A model generated the notes under the pieces. That model was not told the origin of the DNA and made no database searches. It saw only the letters and a program-made list of their open reading frames with translations. Positions 18,101-29,934 of a stretch of 64,000 bases of DNA are shown here, piece after piece. Position numbers and translations under genes: made by a program. Source of the DNA: Vigna angularis (taxonomy: Eukaryota > Streptophyta > Magnoliopsida > Fabales > Fabaceae); contig NC_068972.1 in assembly GCF_016808095.1 (NCBI RefSeq), positions 20,886,289-20,950,288 of the forward strand. The letters are read 5' to 3'. Numbering within the stretch: position 1 is the stretch's first letter; every line of letters starts with the position of its first letter.

Positions 18101-19426
18101 AATGACTAAAAAGCCGAGTAAAAAAAATAACATGGCTGAAGTTAATTAATTTAAAAGTTCATCCTTATTTACACTTTTGGGGTGGTATATATGATTTTCA
18201 AATTATGAATTTAGTTTCAGAATACTAAAAGTATATTTGAAAAAAAAAAATTATTTGGAAGGAAATTTTTATAATCCAACTACGATGAAACGTGGAACAA
18301 ATAGGCTTGGTCATGGACCACTATAATTTTTTAAAATTGTAATAATTAAAATAAATTAGTTCATATATAACAAGTTAATGCAATAGTTTCAAATTTAAAA
18401 TATATCGTTTATTGTTTGTACTACGAAATAACAAACAAAAAATACCTCATAATAAATAATGTATAACATTAAAGGAATGCAAAATAAAATTATTAAAATA
18501 GCTGATCAATAATAAACTCAAACTAACTTTTAAGTTTAAGAATTCTGCATGAAAATATAATTTAGAAGACAAAAGGTCAAGAATATTTTTATAAAGATTA
18601 GTAAAATCAATAAATACTAAAAGAAAGTTGAGGTGACAAATGTTTTTCCTTGCAAATTTAATTCTTCTATATCAATTTTTAGCAAAAAATAATAATCGTA
18701 TGCATGCAGATACTAAAAAATAAAGAATTTTCATTTTGCTTATCTACTATATAAGAGAAACAAATAATTATAGGCTTTGTGTAAATAAATCCAAAATTTC
18801 ATATAATGTATAAGTTACAAAATTGTTAATAGTACAAATTCTCTCTAGTCGAGAAATGGACATCCATATTCTCATTATTTGTAACGATGCCTAACCACTT
18901 ATATTTTAAACATATAGAGAATTTCAAGCTCAAAATCTTCATTTATCCTGATATTTAAAAAAAATGAAAACTTTAATTTAATGTACGTCTTGGGAGAATA
19001 AAACTCTAAATAAACTTCATCTTTTAAGTTAACTAACTCAACAAAATTTGAAATAATTAAAAAAAAAACATTCAAAATGATAAATAACATGATCAAATGA
19101 TATTAGAATTTTCAAAACTATGAATTCATGTTAAAAAATAAAATAAGAATCCAATTAGAATATATAAATACTATAAATGATTTTTTTTATATATTTATCT
19201 AATTATAAATTATTATGTGTGATCATCCTAGTAATATTTATTTAAAAATTTACCCTTAAATATTTTCTAATTAGGTGAAGCCATAAAAATCTTTATAAAG
19301 CAATTAAAACCAAACGTGGGTAATTAAACTATTTTGAGAACTTTGTAGTCTCTATCCTCTCTAGTGTTTCAAAGCACTATACTTAAAATTTACTTTTAAA
19401 AAATCTAACATAAAAACAAAATCAAA

Positions 19427-19501
<75 letters not shown>

Positions 19502-21720
19502 AACAATGAATGAATAATGCGAATATTTGCACATAAGCTTTATATTTATATACTCTTTCCACGATCCTATCTAATTTTCAATGATTTCTACAGATTGAAT
19601 TCAATCAAGTATCACTGTACAAAGTTTGTTATCAACTGATAAGTAAAGTCAAGGATTCTTTTTGAAGAATCAAATTCAATAATACTACAAGAATAAGCAT
19701 TTGTATGAATTTATTTTTATTGAGTTAATTGTTAAGTGTGAAGGGAATATGTAAATGAACTTTTTGAAACCTGGTCTTAAAAAAGTGTGTAGGAAAGAAT
19801 ATTTGCTCTGAGAAAAAATGTGTAAAACAAAAAGTATGAGAAAACATCAATAATGTGATCACAAGTATCACAAATCAATGCTCCTTTTTAACTGTTCTCA
19901 GCTTACACATAGCCAAAATTAGGACCCAGTGGTTGACTTTTTTTTAAAATAAACTTGTGTAATCAAGTGGATAACTACTTTAATTATCTATTATAATAAC
20001 ATAACCCCAAATTCTTCATTATTCATTATTCTTCATTCTTCATTCTTCAATTCCACCACACACAATTCTTCTATGTTGGATTAGAGAAATCTTGCACTAA
20101 CTCTTAGTGATTGCACACTCATCCTCTCACTACACATTTTTCTTTTTTTTTAGTGAGATATTTTCTTCTTCTTCTTCTTCTTCTAGCATAATCTAGATGG
20201 ATTGAAATCATGACAAATAAGGAGAAGGCGATGAGATTAATTAAAAAGATATTTTATTAATTTAGTGAATTAATTAAATAAAGTAAAAGAAGAAAGTTTG
20301 ATGGCTGGCATGATTAAGCTACGGATAGCTAGTAATGTCAGTAGCATATGCTCCAACCTGGAAACAACCACGCTAGGAAATTAGGGATCGAATTTTGCAG
20401 TTTTGTCAAAACAAAATACTTAACCACTAAGATTACACATATGTGATGTGTAATAATACTAATACCCAAGTTTGCTTTAAATGGATTTAAGTTTGAATTT
20501 CTTCTCACTTCAAGTTTTGATAATATTGTTAGGTTAAGTTCCTTTTATATTCTTCAAGTTAAGAATAATTTAAATATATTTTTTATATTTTAAAAACACT
20601 TTTTATAGAAAAAAAATGTGATAAAATTTTGAATTTTAACATTTTAAATATAGTAATAGATCATAATGATCTTATTCAAACGAATTTAAGGTTGAAACAG
20701 TATTTTATTTTAGTTACAAATAAAATATTAATTTATATTGAAATTTTATTAGAAAAACTATGTGCTTTCTAATAAAATTTATAAACTTGATAAATTCACA
20801 TAATAACGGAGGATAAGTGTAAACTTAATTATCTAGTTTTATCTTTAATATATATATAATTTATTTATTACTGTGATAAACAAATTTACATGATTGTTTG
20901 TTTGGATTGTTGCATTTAAAATGCATAGTTCTAATTAGGACGCTATATTGTCTCGTATGTGAAGTGAAAGACACAAGCTTAATAGAATTCTTTTCCATCA
21001 CGCGAGAGAATAAATTCTACATGGCTTTAGTTATTCTATTATTAATTAACGAGTGGTTTATTTTATGTGCAATACAAGCAAGATTTGTCTTATTATTGTT
21101 ATTATTACAATCATTGTCTGATTAATCATGTTTAGGCAATCAATAGATTGAGTTTTTTTTTTCTTTCGAAAAGGGGCACAGAAATATGTCCCTACTTTGA
21201 GAGAGATATTGATTAATGGTTGTATTAAGTTTGAATATATTTTAGATTCTGTTATGTTGGTTTTGTTAGTTGTTAATATATGCTAAACTCTATTTTGCTT
21301 CAACTAATCATTGTCTAATTCATTACTTATCTTCTATTTGATGACGCATGGTATTCTAATGCCATCACTTTATCAAATCATAATCTCCTTCTTAATGGAA
21401 TTCATTTGGTGATTAGATTAGAACGCTCAACATTATGAGATTTGGTTTTGTGTGTTAATAGGGGATGTTTTGAAAGGACTTCATTGCTTTTTTTATTATA
21501 TTATTTGCTATTTTGTTCGATTTAATTCCTTTATTAATAAAATAATTCAACATGTACTTTTTTAAATGTAACAATGTAAATATTTCAGGATTTAATAAAT
21601 TTAAAAAAAAAAATATTTTTTAATTATCATCGTTTATATTTTAAAAATTTTCGTTACGCATTTGTTATAATTTATAGTATATATAAATTAAAATCGTTAA
21701 TATTTTATTAGGTTAACGAT
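15200..21720. other. Long AT-rich stretch with no supported gene
   Basis: About 6.5 kb of very AT-rich DNA. All open frames are short, low-complexity and without motifs. It holds microsatellites (19430-19498 and a short TTC run near 20165-20183). I see nothing else that I can name. Confidence 0.5.
19430..19498. repeat. (CT)n(AT)n microsatellite
   Basis: A CT run of about 36 bp is joined directly to an AT run of about 32 bp. Confidence 0.95.
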
Positions 21721-21730
21721 TTCATGACTA

Positions 21731-22361
21731 GTACCGTCAAAATGGGTTGAAACCCGTGAGTCAACCCGGCTCACCATGGGTTTGAGCCGGGTTGGTTCAC
21801 CAACCCACCGATTTTGTTTATCAAATTAATTAAATTAATTATTCAATTTTTTTTATTGAAATCAAATTAATTAAATTAATTATTCAAAACGCATAACATT
21901 TACTGCGCAATAGAGCTTTTCGTGCTGCGTTGTGTTGATGTCTATCCAAAAGTTCCCCTCTGCTATATATATTTTTGTTAACGCCTATATGTAATTTTTT
22001 GGTCAAACGATTGTGTATGTCTAATTAAACTAAATTAACAAAATTTTATGGTAGATAGCTTAGAATATATAACAATAGAGTTCTTTTGTTTCATTTTCTT
22101 TTATATCAATTGGTCCAATTATTACTGTTTCAATTTGATCGATCAAAGTAACATGTTATAAGAATCTCAGAAGAAAAGGGTGAAAAAAAGTTAAGTGAGC
22201 CAATGAGCCAACCCGTTTAACCCACCAACCCGTGGTGAGTCGGGTCGGGTTCAAATTTTTTCGGTTCGCTAATAAATGAGTCGGATTGGGTTGTCTCATT
22301 AAGTGGTCAACCCGTGGTGGGTCGGATTGGGTTGGGCCGGATTACCCATTTTGACAACTCT
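21731..22361. mobile_element. Non-autonomous hAT-type MITE, about 630 bp
   Basis: The ends carry the inverted motif gtcaaaatggg (left) and cccattttgac (right), followed inward by cg/gg-rich words (acccggctcacc left, gggttgggccgg right). The flanks are catgacta on the left and catggcta on the right, an 8-bp target duplication with one mismatch, the length typical of hAT elements. The interior is AT-rich and carries no transposase. It is therefore a deletion derivative or MITE that depended on an autonomous partner. Confidence 0.65.
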
Positions 22362-22369
22362 CATGGCTA

Positions 22370-24070
22370 ATTGAATAGAAATCGTCATTATTGCATGTTT
22401 AAGAAAGGAACAACTTGATTGTATATTTTCTTAATAATAAAATAAGTTAAAATAAATAAATAAATAGTTAAACTTCAAAAACAATTGAGCCTTTAAAAAT
22501 CAAAGGAGTTTGAGTTTTAGTTTCATCTACAAAATTGTTTATGACTTTTGATCCTTAAAATTTTCAAATTTAAAGAAGATTTTTTTTCTTAAAATAATTT
22601 AGAAAGGTCTTAACTTTAAATTTCATAAAGGAAATAAAGAAGAGTAATCTTCACTTATATTCTAATGGAAAGGTTTTTCACAAATTATGGAAAGTTGTCC
22701 AATTGTGGCCTTTAAAAGATATATAAATTTTTTTATGGCAAAGAGAGCTTATATATATCTATATTGATGTAGATTTATACAAAAAATGGTACATTATTAA
22801 TAAATTCTTTGTGTTGTAATGCCTAAATCAATAATAGAGAGGGTCATTTTGCATGTTTAAGATGAATGTCGTTTTAAACTCATTTTCCAATTATGTAAAT
22901 ATAACTTTTAGTATTTTACGTACAGTAACAATTTTTACAAAAATCCAAAATTCAATTTTGAAAAATTTGTAAAAAAATTTAGTTTGTTGTAAGAAAAAAA
23001 AATTTTAGTCACTATCTCACTAGGTTTGATTTTGAGTTCAAGACTAAAATATATTTAAGAAAAATTTTGAATGTGGTGTCCTTTCAATTTAGGGTCTTGT
23101 TAAGAATTTAAGAATAAACAAGACTAAAAAAATGTATGATAGATTTTACAAACAAGAGACTTTCATGAATGATTATTGTTAAATTTTCAAAAGATAATTA
23201 ATTGTGTTTTGACTTTACAAGAAGAAAATCCCTTACCTCTAACTTACATGTACAAATTAAAGAAGATAGAAACAAGAGAAGAGAATTGATGATGGCAAGG
23301 AGTTGCATACAATTAGTAAACAAATTATTTTCTTCTTACTTTTTTTTTATCTACTTAGGAACCTAATGGATATGGATCCTAATATGCATGGAAGATTGAA
23401 TGATAAATATTATTTTATACTTATTTTCAAATAAGCTTGTGGTAGATATCATTAGGAACTTTAATATTTCAACTATACTAACACCCAAAGTATATCAATC
23501 ATTTGCTATCTTATAAAAGTTTATTAAAAGAAAAAAAATAAATGAATGAGAAACATGGAGAGACCACACCTAACCCATGTTAAAACTTATACAAACATAA
23601 ACAAACTATACCTATTACGAAAGAAATCTAAATATATACATGAAGGTAAAAATTAAACCACTTATATTGTTCTTTATGAATAAAAGTCATATTAGCTAAT
23701 TTAATTTCCCTCACGAAACTCACAAGAATTTTTGAATTGCATATTCTTACAAAACTGCAATCAATGTTGTCATTTCCCTTTTAGACTCTAAGAAACCACT
23801 TGTTAATCTAATAAACTATAACAAACTAAAGTAGAATCACTTTTTAACCAAAATTGTTAGCAAAACGAAGAAGATGGACATCTTGCTTCAATAAAAGATT
23901 TTGAACATGATGTTTCATGGAGAAATGTTGAAGAATTAAAGAAGTGTTTAGTTTCAAGAAATACTTTGAAGACTCAATAACTTAGTTGTTAAAGACTTGT
24001 AATCTGTGTATTATAATTAATTTAGTAGTTCAAGAGTCAATAGGTAGAACCAAAGTATTACAACACCCAG
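22370..24070. other. AT-rich DNA, no supported gene
   Basis: Anonymous AT-rich sequence up to the copia remnant. The region just left of the RNase H remnant, where a 3' LTR would be expected, shows no similarity I can see to the 5' LTR region at 29935-30260. Confidence 0.4.
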
Positions 24071-24078
24071 AATTTTTT

Positions 24079-24354
24079 TTATTTTGCATAACTGTCTTTC
24101 ATGCCTAACTTGTCAAGGGAGTCATGGAAGTTCTTACCGGACATCGCCTTTGTAAGAATATCTGTCAACTGGTCTTTTGAATGGATAAAAGTTAACCGAA
24201 TAATCTTCTTTTCACGATTCTTCTTGATAAAGTGTCTATCTACATCCACGTGTTTTGTTCGATCATTTTGGATAGGATTTTGTGAGATATCAATTGCAAC
24301 TTTATTATAAAAAAAAAGGTTCATCTCCATGTTAGGTCTAAATCCAATCTCCAT
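24079..24354 (-). pseudogene. copia RNase H C-terminal remnant
   Basis: The 91-aa frame contains words such as KVAIDISQNPIQNDRTKH, VDRHFI and DQLTDILTKA, which are the conserved end of plant copia polyproteins (RNase H and its tail). The reverse transcriptase that should precede it is absent: only about 200 bp of unrelated AT-rich DNA lie between this remnant and the integrase end at 24552. This marks a large internal deletion. The natural C-terminus appears to be present. Confidence 0.85.
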
Positions 24355-24551
24355 TAGTAAGCTTCTTAGCCATAATAGTTCGCAAAGTTCTTTTTGTTAT
24401 CAATGAGGAACATTGATGCCTTGAAGTGATTTTGATGATGATATTCTTGAAGATTTGAAGAATCTTTATTATCAATGTTAAAAGCATTCATTGTAGAAAT
24501 CATTGTATAAGAATCTCTTTGCATTTGAAAAAACACTTAGAAGTTTCATAT

Positions 24552-25685
24552 CTAGTGATTCGTTACGTAAATATAAGTTACATCCATAGTGATATAGGTT
24601 CTGTTGTTGATAGGGTTAAAGCATTTGTAACCTTTTTTATGCAGTCCATAGCCCAAGAACAAGCACCTAACAACACCTGGATCAAGTTTGGTTCGTTGAT
24701 TTTTGTGAAGATGAACGAAAACCACACACCCAAAAATCCTAGACCGAAGCATCAACATGGTAGGTAATTGTACATGAGAGGAGAGTACTTGTAGAGGTGT
24801 TTTAAACTGCAAGACTTTGGAGGGCATGTAGTTAAGAAGGTATACTACTATAGTTACCGCATCATCCCAATGATGAGTTGGAACATGGGTGCCAAGAAGA
24901 ACACGTGATGTCTCCAATATATGACGATTTTTTCGTTCGACAACACCATTTTGTTATGGAGTTTGCGAGCATGAGGTCTTGTGAAGAAGACCATGTTGCT
25001 GGAAGTATGCTTTGAAGTGATGGTTAACAAACTCCCCTCCATTGTCTCACTAAAGAACTTGAATCTTGGTTGAAAACTGATTTTAAATCATGACATGAAA
25101 ATTATGAAATATTTGAAACACTTCATCGTTAGTCTTCATCAAGTAAAGCCATCTCATTCGTGTGCAATCATTGACAAATATTACAAACCAACGGTGACCA
25201 GATACAGTAGTCCTAGGGGAAGGTCCCCATACATCATAATGCATTAGAGCAAAAGGAACACTATTTTTATCCCAAACGACGATGCCACAACCATATTTCC
25301 CTTTCTTTGCCACTGAACTGGTGGTGCACGTGATACAAGTCCTACGTGGTGGGGTTGAATGGGAGAAATCCATGGGATCAAAAGTCATATGCTCTGTTGC
25401 CCTAGAGTTAATAATCCATGCACTTGCATCTTGAGAATTAGAACTACAAAAAACTTGACTGCAGTTACCTAGTTCCATTGAGGCAGAGGAACTGGTCATA
25501 GGAACAAGCAAGAATCGAGACTCGGTAATTACTACCACAAATTTACTAGTGCCTTCCTCATGTGGAGCGGTTTCTTTTTTTCTTCTTAGCTTGCAACTCA
25601 TGCCACCATTATAGATACCCATGTAACTTGAAACAAGTATCATGAGTGTGTCTGACATTTCCACAATGTGTGCACTTTCCTCCAT
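24552..25685 (-). pseudogene. copia protease-integrase remnant
   Basis: Minus-strand frames give, in order, a protease region whose active-site motif reads AWIINSRATEH where plant copia proteins have D-S-G-A-T; an integrase zinc and start region; the core block ALMHYDVWGPSP with FVIFVNDCTRMRWLYLMK; a QNGVVERKN-type block near 24960-24920; and SRVLLGTHVPTHHWDDAV onward to 24552. Stops near 25083 and frame changes near 25040 break the reading frame. Asp to Asn and Gly to Arg in the protease motif would abolish its activity. The piece ends abruptly where the reverse transcriptase should begin. Confidence 0.8.
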
Positions 25686-26360
25686 CGAATGAACCCTTTG
25701 ATTTCAAGACATAGTTGTGTTTCCCAGCCACTAGTGTTGGCTATTGACCAACTTTTGAGCCTTTAGTGACCATAACCGCACCACTTGTTATATTCTCTGT
25801 TCTAGATGTTATCACAATCTGACGAGTTTCCTCTCTTCGAACATATGCATAAACTTGCTCGATCATGGGAAATGGCTTCAATTGGAGTATGTCACTTCGA
25901 ATGTTATCAAGCCGGTCATCCAATCCATCGAGAAAGATATAAACTTTTTTTTCCTATAGCAAAGCATTGTATTTCTGTATATCTCTCGCGCACTCCATGG
26001 GATTAGGACGTCGAAAATCTAGCTCACGCCACATCCCTTGTAGATCATTATAATATTTTTCAATCAATCCTCTTTTCTGTCGCATCCAAGTTACCTTATG
26101 TCGAAGGTCATAAACCTGCAACGTATCAGATCCATCAAAGTATGTCGTGCCAATGGCATCCCAAACCTCTTTGGCGGTTGGAAAGCAGATGAAATTCCCC
26201 ACCAACGAGGGATCCATTGAGTTGATCAACCACCGTTTCACTATAGCGTTCTCAGTTCGCCATTTACGGAATGCTGAATCAATTTCGGAAGGCGAAGGAA
26301 AAGATCCATCAATATATCCCAGTTTGTCTTTGCCCGAGATGTACATCTCAGCCTCCTAGG
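25686..26360 (-). pseudogene. copia gag, C-terminal part with zinc knuckle
   Basis: This continues the gag after the CACTA insertion. It includes MYISGKDKLGYIDGSFPSP, then the AKEVWDAIGTTYFDG and KYYNDLQGMWRELDFRRP blocks of the UBN2-type plant gag, then FLDGLDDRLDNIRSDILQLK. A CCHC knuckle CTHCGNVRHTHDTC (C-X2-C-X4-H-X4-C) lies near 25685-25640. Three in-frame TAG codons (26358-26356, 25956-25954, 25743-25741) interrupt it, each where the family or neighbouring text suggests a glutamine. The protein would have packaged element RNA in virus-like particles. Confidence 0.85.
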
Positions 26361-26399
26361 ACCCACTAGTGCAGAAAGGGCTTTAGGCGTATGTTCTTT

Positions 26400-26605
26400 T
26401 GGCTTTTTGACGTCCGACCTATACCGGACGTCTTTTGGCTTTAGTCAGACGTCCGTTGTGTCAGGCCGGACGTCTATATAGACGTCCGTTGAAGCCACCC
26501 CGGACGTCTATATGCCTGAACGAGTTGTTTAGGGATTAAGGGGTTTGGACGTCCGTTTGTGCACTGCCAGACGTCTATAGACGTCTACTGGGCGTTTTTT
26601 TTTAA
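26400..26605. repeat. CACTA left subterminal repeats
   Basis: About ten copies of gacgtc(c/t)g or its complement lie within 200 bp, partly arranged as palindromes such as gacgtctatatagacgtc. In CACTA elements such motifs are binding sites for the element-encoded TNPA-like protein; that role is family knowledge and is not shown here. Confidence 0.8.
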
Positions 26606-26830
26606 ATTTATTTATTTTTGCATTAAAACCACACCTGAAAAGCAGAAAATTATCCCAGAACAATATAGTATAGTATATTTGTGTTTCATATAAAGAAAGT
26701 TCTACTTAATGTACAAAATAATCCAATACCAAAACTATCAATATATAAACTTAAACTAAAATTAAGCAATGTTCAACAACAAATAAAACTATTCCTAACT
26801 CCATCTTTGCAGAAGATAAGCTGTCCACTC

Positions 26831-27655
26831 CTACCTTATCTGCCTAATCGTGTCCTCTGGTATAGGAGATGTACTCTTGAAGCGCTGTAAAATTGAAGAA
26901 AGATTCATTATGGTTTCATATATGTTTAAAGATGAATTTGATATGTAATGTATTCAAGGTATGCATCATTACCTCATTCCAGTCATCTGTAATGACAGCT
27001 CGAATGATGGTCTTAATCCAACACATGACATAGAAGCCACATTCCCATGAATCCTGCTGCTGGTTACACTAAAATGACAAACTAAATAGTCAAGAATTTA
27101 GATCATTCAATAACATAGAAAATGAATTAGAACTATAAATGACTTACAACCTTTGGATATAAAATTTGAACTAGTTGACCTCGAGATTTACCAATAACTC
27201 TATACAGATTGAAAACACAAAGTAAAATTATCATAACTATATTTATCATAAAAGTTTAAGGTGAACATCAAATTCAAATTCATTTTTGGAGAAACACTTA
27301 CCCTTGAAGCATGGTTCTCAAGTCATTTTTCATCTTCATGTGCAACGAATAAAACCATATAATTTTACATTGTTTGGGAATGATGACCATCAGCTGCCAG
27401 TGCGACCTATCACGAAGGACAAATAGTTATTTAACTATGTAATTAAGGAAACTTTAAGAATGAACTTTTACATATAACAACACCTACCCATCAATGTATG
27501 GCACAAGATATACGTCTCTTTTTGACTCATCCATCCATGTTTGCAAATAATGTTGTCTGTTTTCAAGTGTGTTACCAGAAGGTTGAATGATTTGAGGTTC
27601 AACAAATCCGTACATGGAATACCGACCTTGGTCTACAACGATTGTGTCCATGTAC
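26831..27655 (-). pseudogene. Ulp1-like (C48) protease domain of the CACTA element
   Basis: Exons on the minus strand, from splice signals: 27655-27488, 27406-27302, 27199-27148, 27068-26973, 26884-26831 (TAG stop). The joined frame holds SHWQLMVI (histidine of the C48 fold), IIWFYSLH, and QQDSWECGFYVMCW with the expected catalytic cysteine, all as in the SUMO-protease-like C-terminal region found in many plant CACTA proteins. The Asp usual before SL is Tyr here, so activity is doubtful. The piece lacks the rest of the protein; whether it is still spliced this way cannot be told from sequence alone. Confidence 0.7.
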
Positions 27656-27675
27656 CTAAAACAAAAAAGTTAAGT

Positions 27676-28440
27676 TGTTTGAACCTAGGTATTATAGGCT
27701 AATACCACATCACCTTAGCAGGTGCACCATCATTACCTTCATCAGCAGTGTTTCTGTCAGATTTCTTTTTAAAACGGGATAAACCACATGTTGGACAATA
27801 CTTTAGCGAAACAAACTTCTTTGTGTACAAAACACAATCATTAGGACAAGCATGTATCTTTTGATATTCAAGACCCATTGGATATAAAAAAATTTTTTGC
27901 CTCGTAATTACGAATAGGTAGAGTATTATTTTCTAGAAGCATCTCCTTCAACAACTCCAACAACTCGGTGAAACTTTTATCGGTCCATCCATTCCTTGCT
28001 TTTAAACTAAACAACTTTAAAGTTGCAGACAGACATGTAAAGTTCGAGCATCCGAGGAACAACGGTTGCTCTGAATCATTTATAAGAGAATCATACAAAT
28101 TAGTTCTTCCAAAATTATCTTCACCGACATCACGTATCATGTCCTCTAAATGATCACTCATCCATTCTTCCACATAATCTGTTCCTTGTGACGTGGTAGG
28201 CTGGTCTAATACTTCTCCATGCCAAGTCCAAACGGTATAAGTCCTCATCATGCCGAACATGAATAGATGGTCACGCACATTGCCTAAGTCTTGCCATATT
28301 TGATTAAGACAACGCACACAAGGACAAAAATATGTCTTGTTCACAGACTTAGCATTTTGTTCAACATATTGCAAGAACTCCAAAACACCCTTATCATATT
28401 CTTCACTGATGCGACGTTCATTCATCCAGCTTCGATCCAT
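27676..28440 (-). pseudogene. CACTA transposase N-terminal part (transposase-associated domain, TNP2 start)
   Basis: A 190-aa frame starts MDRSWMNERR and continues with GVLEFLQYVEQNA and TYFCPCVRCLN, the transposase-associated domain, then SLKARNGWTDKSFTELLELL and LPIRNYEAK, the start of the TNP2 transposase. A single-base shift in an A6T7 run near 27880 ends the frame. The next frame carries on with GLEYQKIHACPNDCVLY and YCPTCGLSRFKKK as in intact relatives. A further TAG lies just before PIIPRFKQ. The similarity stops there, and the sequence runs straight into the acceptor of the Ulp1-like exons, so the catalytic core is deleted. Confidence 0.88.
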
Positions 28441-29294
28441 TCCATGTTCGTAAAATCATCAGTTTAAGTTTTTAACTCTCACAAGGTTAGGCCTTACCGA
28501 TTCAAAAAAATTAATTTTCATAATTTGCTAAGACACGTGCAAAGAAGTCTACATCATAAATTTGATAAGATTTCGGCATCATTTCGCATTAGTCTCCGAA
28601 ATACACGAAATGAGAGTAGTCAACGATGACCACAATCAAATATGCATCCGGAGAACAACACAAATACTGAACCGAAATTTTATCAATGTTATCCATAGAC
28701 TCCAACTTACATGTTATTGCAAATTATGAAAATTAATTTCCTCAAACTGTCCAATCGGACAATTCAAAATTTAACACAAACGATTAAAAGATTAATCGTT
28801 TGTGTTAAATTTCAAACTGGAACTAAGGGTCACTCAATGATTTGATACTTATAATCTAACATGAAAATTATAATAACACAACTAATACATGCATATTCAA
28901 AACCCAATAACACATGCAGATCTTAAAGTCAAAAACATGCATACACAAAACCCAATAACATGCATACAAAAAAATTATCAACGAAGAAGCTAACCTGAAG
29001 AGCAGATTCCAAATGAAATAGAGGAGTGCACGACCTAAAACGTAGGCCAAAAACAGTCAAAAACGCCGCCCAAGAACACGCAAGAAACTGCACCAAAAAG
29101 CACCGAAAACGATTTTTAATCGGTTCAAATCAAAGATATTTCATCACAGAACAATTTAATCGGATTAAAAGTAAATTTAAACGGTCCAAAACAGAGAAAA
29201 CGCACCTGGAAATGCAATGCCGCAGAGTGAAATCGCGGGGAAGACGATGAACAGTGAGCGTAACTCCTTGCGGGTTCGCGTTTTAGTATAAATG

Positions 29295-29655
29295 CCACTA
29301 GACGTCCGGTACTGAGGAGCCCCGATGTCTATAATATTATAGACGTCGGGGCAATAACTAATATGACGTGTTTTGGATTTAAATATTGATATTCGCGGGA
29401 GGTTTTAAACGTCCGTTAGAGGGGCCCCGACGTCTATAATATTATAGACGTCCGGCCCCCCCACAACGGACGTTTAAGAGGCTGAACACAATTAACTCTT
29501 CAACTACTCTGTTAGCAACTTAAACGTCCGTTGGGGGGGACGTCTATAATATTATACACGTCGGGGACCCTCTAACGGACGTTTAAAACCTCCCGCGAAT
29601 ATCAATTATTTACGTTGGTGTTTTTGTGGACGGACGTCTATTGGGTGACGTTAAA
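29295..29655. repeat. CACTA right subterminal repeats with a long inverted repeat
   Basis: Motifs gacgtc.../...gacgtc and aacgtccg/cggacgtt are dense here. A block at about 29383-29452 (cgcgggaggttttaaacg onward) recurs inverted at about 29536-29606, with arms of about 70 bp around a loop of about 85 bp, so a single strand could form a large hairpin near the element end. Confidence 0.8.
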
Positions 29656-29674
29656 GGCCAATTCTGCACTAGTG

Positions 29675-29873
29675 ACCATAGGGCATAGTTGGAACCATCC
29701 AACTTGATGTTGATCGGTACCATTGAGGAATTAGAGATTGACGATTGTGATGTTGGCTGGGCTTTCGATAAAACCTCTATTATTTTTTCCGTAAGATTTT
29801 CCCAAATGGACTCGGCAGCGGAAGCGTTTGATGGCTGCTCTGTGGAATCGCCAGTCGCTGAAGAATCACCCAT
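29675..29873 (-). pseudogene. copia gag, N-terminal part
   Basis: The ATG at 29873-29871 starts a frame with MGDSSATGD, then a coiled-like acidic stretch and MVPINIKLDGSNYALW, the conserved entry of plant copia gag (substrate-like LDGxNYxxW motif). The frame is cut after the Trp codon by the CACTA element; the matching continuation lies at 26360. The start follows the primer-binding site by 50 nt. Confidence 0.88.
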
Positions 29874-29922
29874 TTTAGAGGAACCAACCACCTATTTAGA
29901 ACTATTTGGGTCCCAATATTAT

Positions 29923-29934
29923 GCTCTGATACCA
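29923..29934 (-). other. copia primer-binding site (initiator tRNA-Met)
   Basis: The minus strand reads TGGTATCAGAGC, the standard plant copia site complementary to the 3' end of initiator methionine tRNA. It directly follows an LTR end ...TTAACA and precedes gag, which fixes the orientation of the element. Confidence 0.9.

Larger units (their letters stand above)
26364..29674 (-). mobile_element. CACTA (En/Spm) DNA transposon, 3311 bp, non-autonomous
   Basis: Ends read CACTAGTGCAGAA on the left, and the reverse complement TTCTGCACTAGTG lies at the right end. The flanking 3 bp acc are duplicated (26361-26363 and 29675-29677), the hallmark of CACTA insertions. Both ends carry many copies of the subterminal motif gacgtccg/cggacgtc. 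On the minus strand it carries an N-terminal transposase part (TNP2 type) and a Ulp1-like protease part, with the catalytic middle of the transposase missing. It sits in the gag gene of a copia element, so it arrived after the copia insertion. Confidence 0.93.

Noticed and set aside
28741..28830. A palindromic stretch around ttaacacaaacgatta / taatcgtttgtgttaa near 28776-28806
   Set aside because: It is a real inverted word but sits inside the CACTA element, and I found no sign of a terminator or separate element; noted only.
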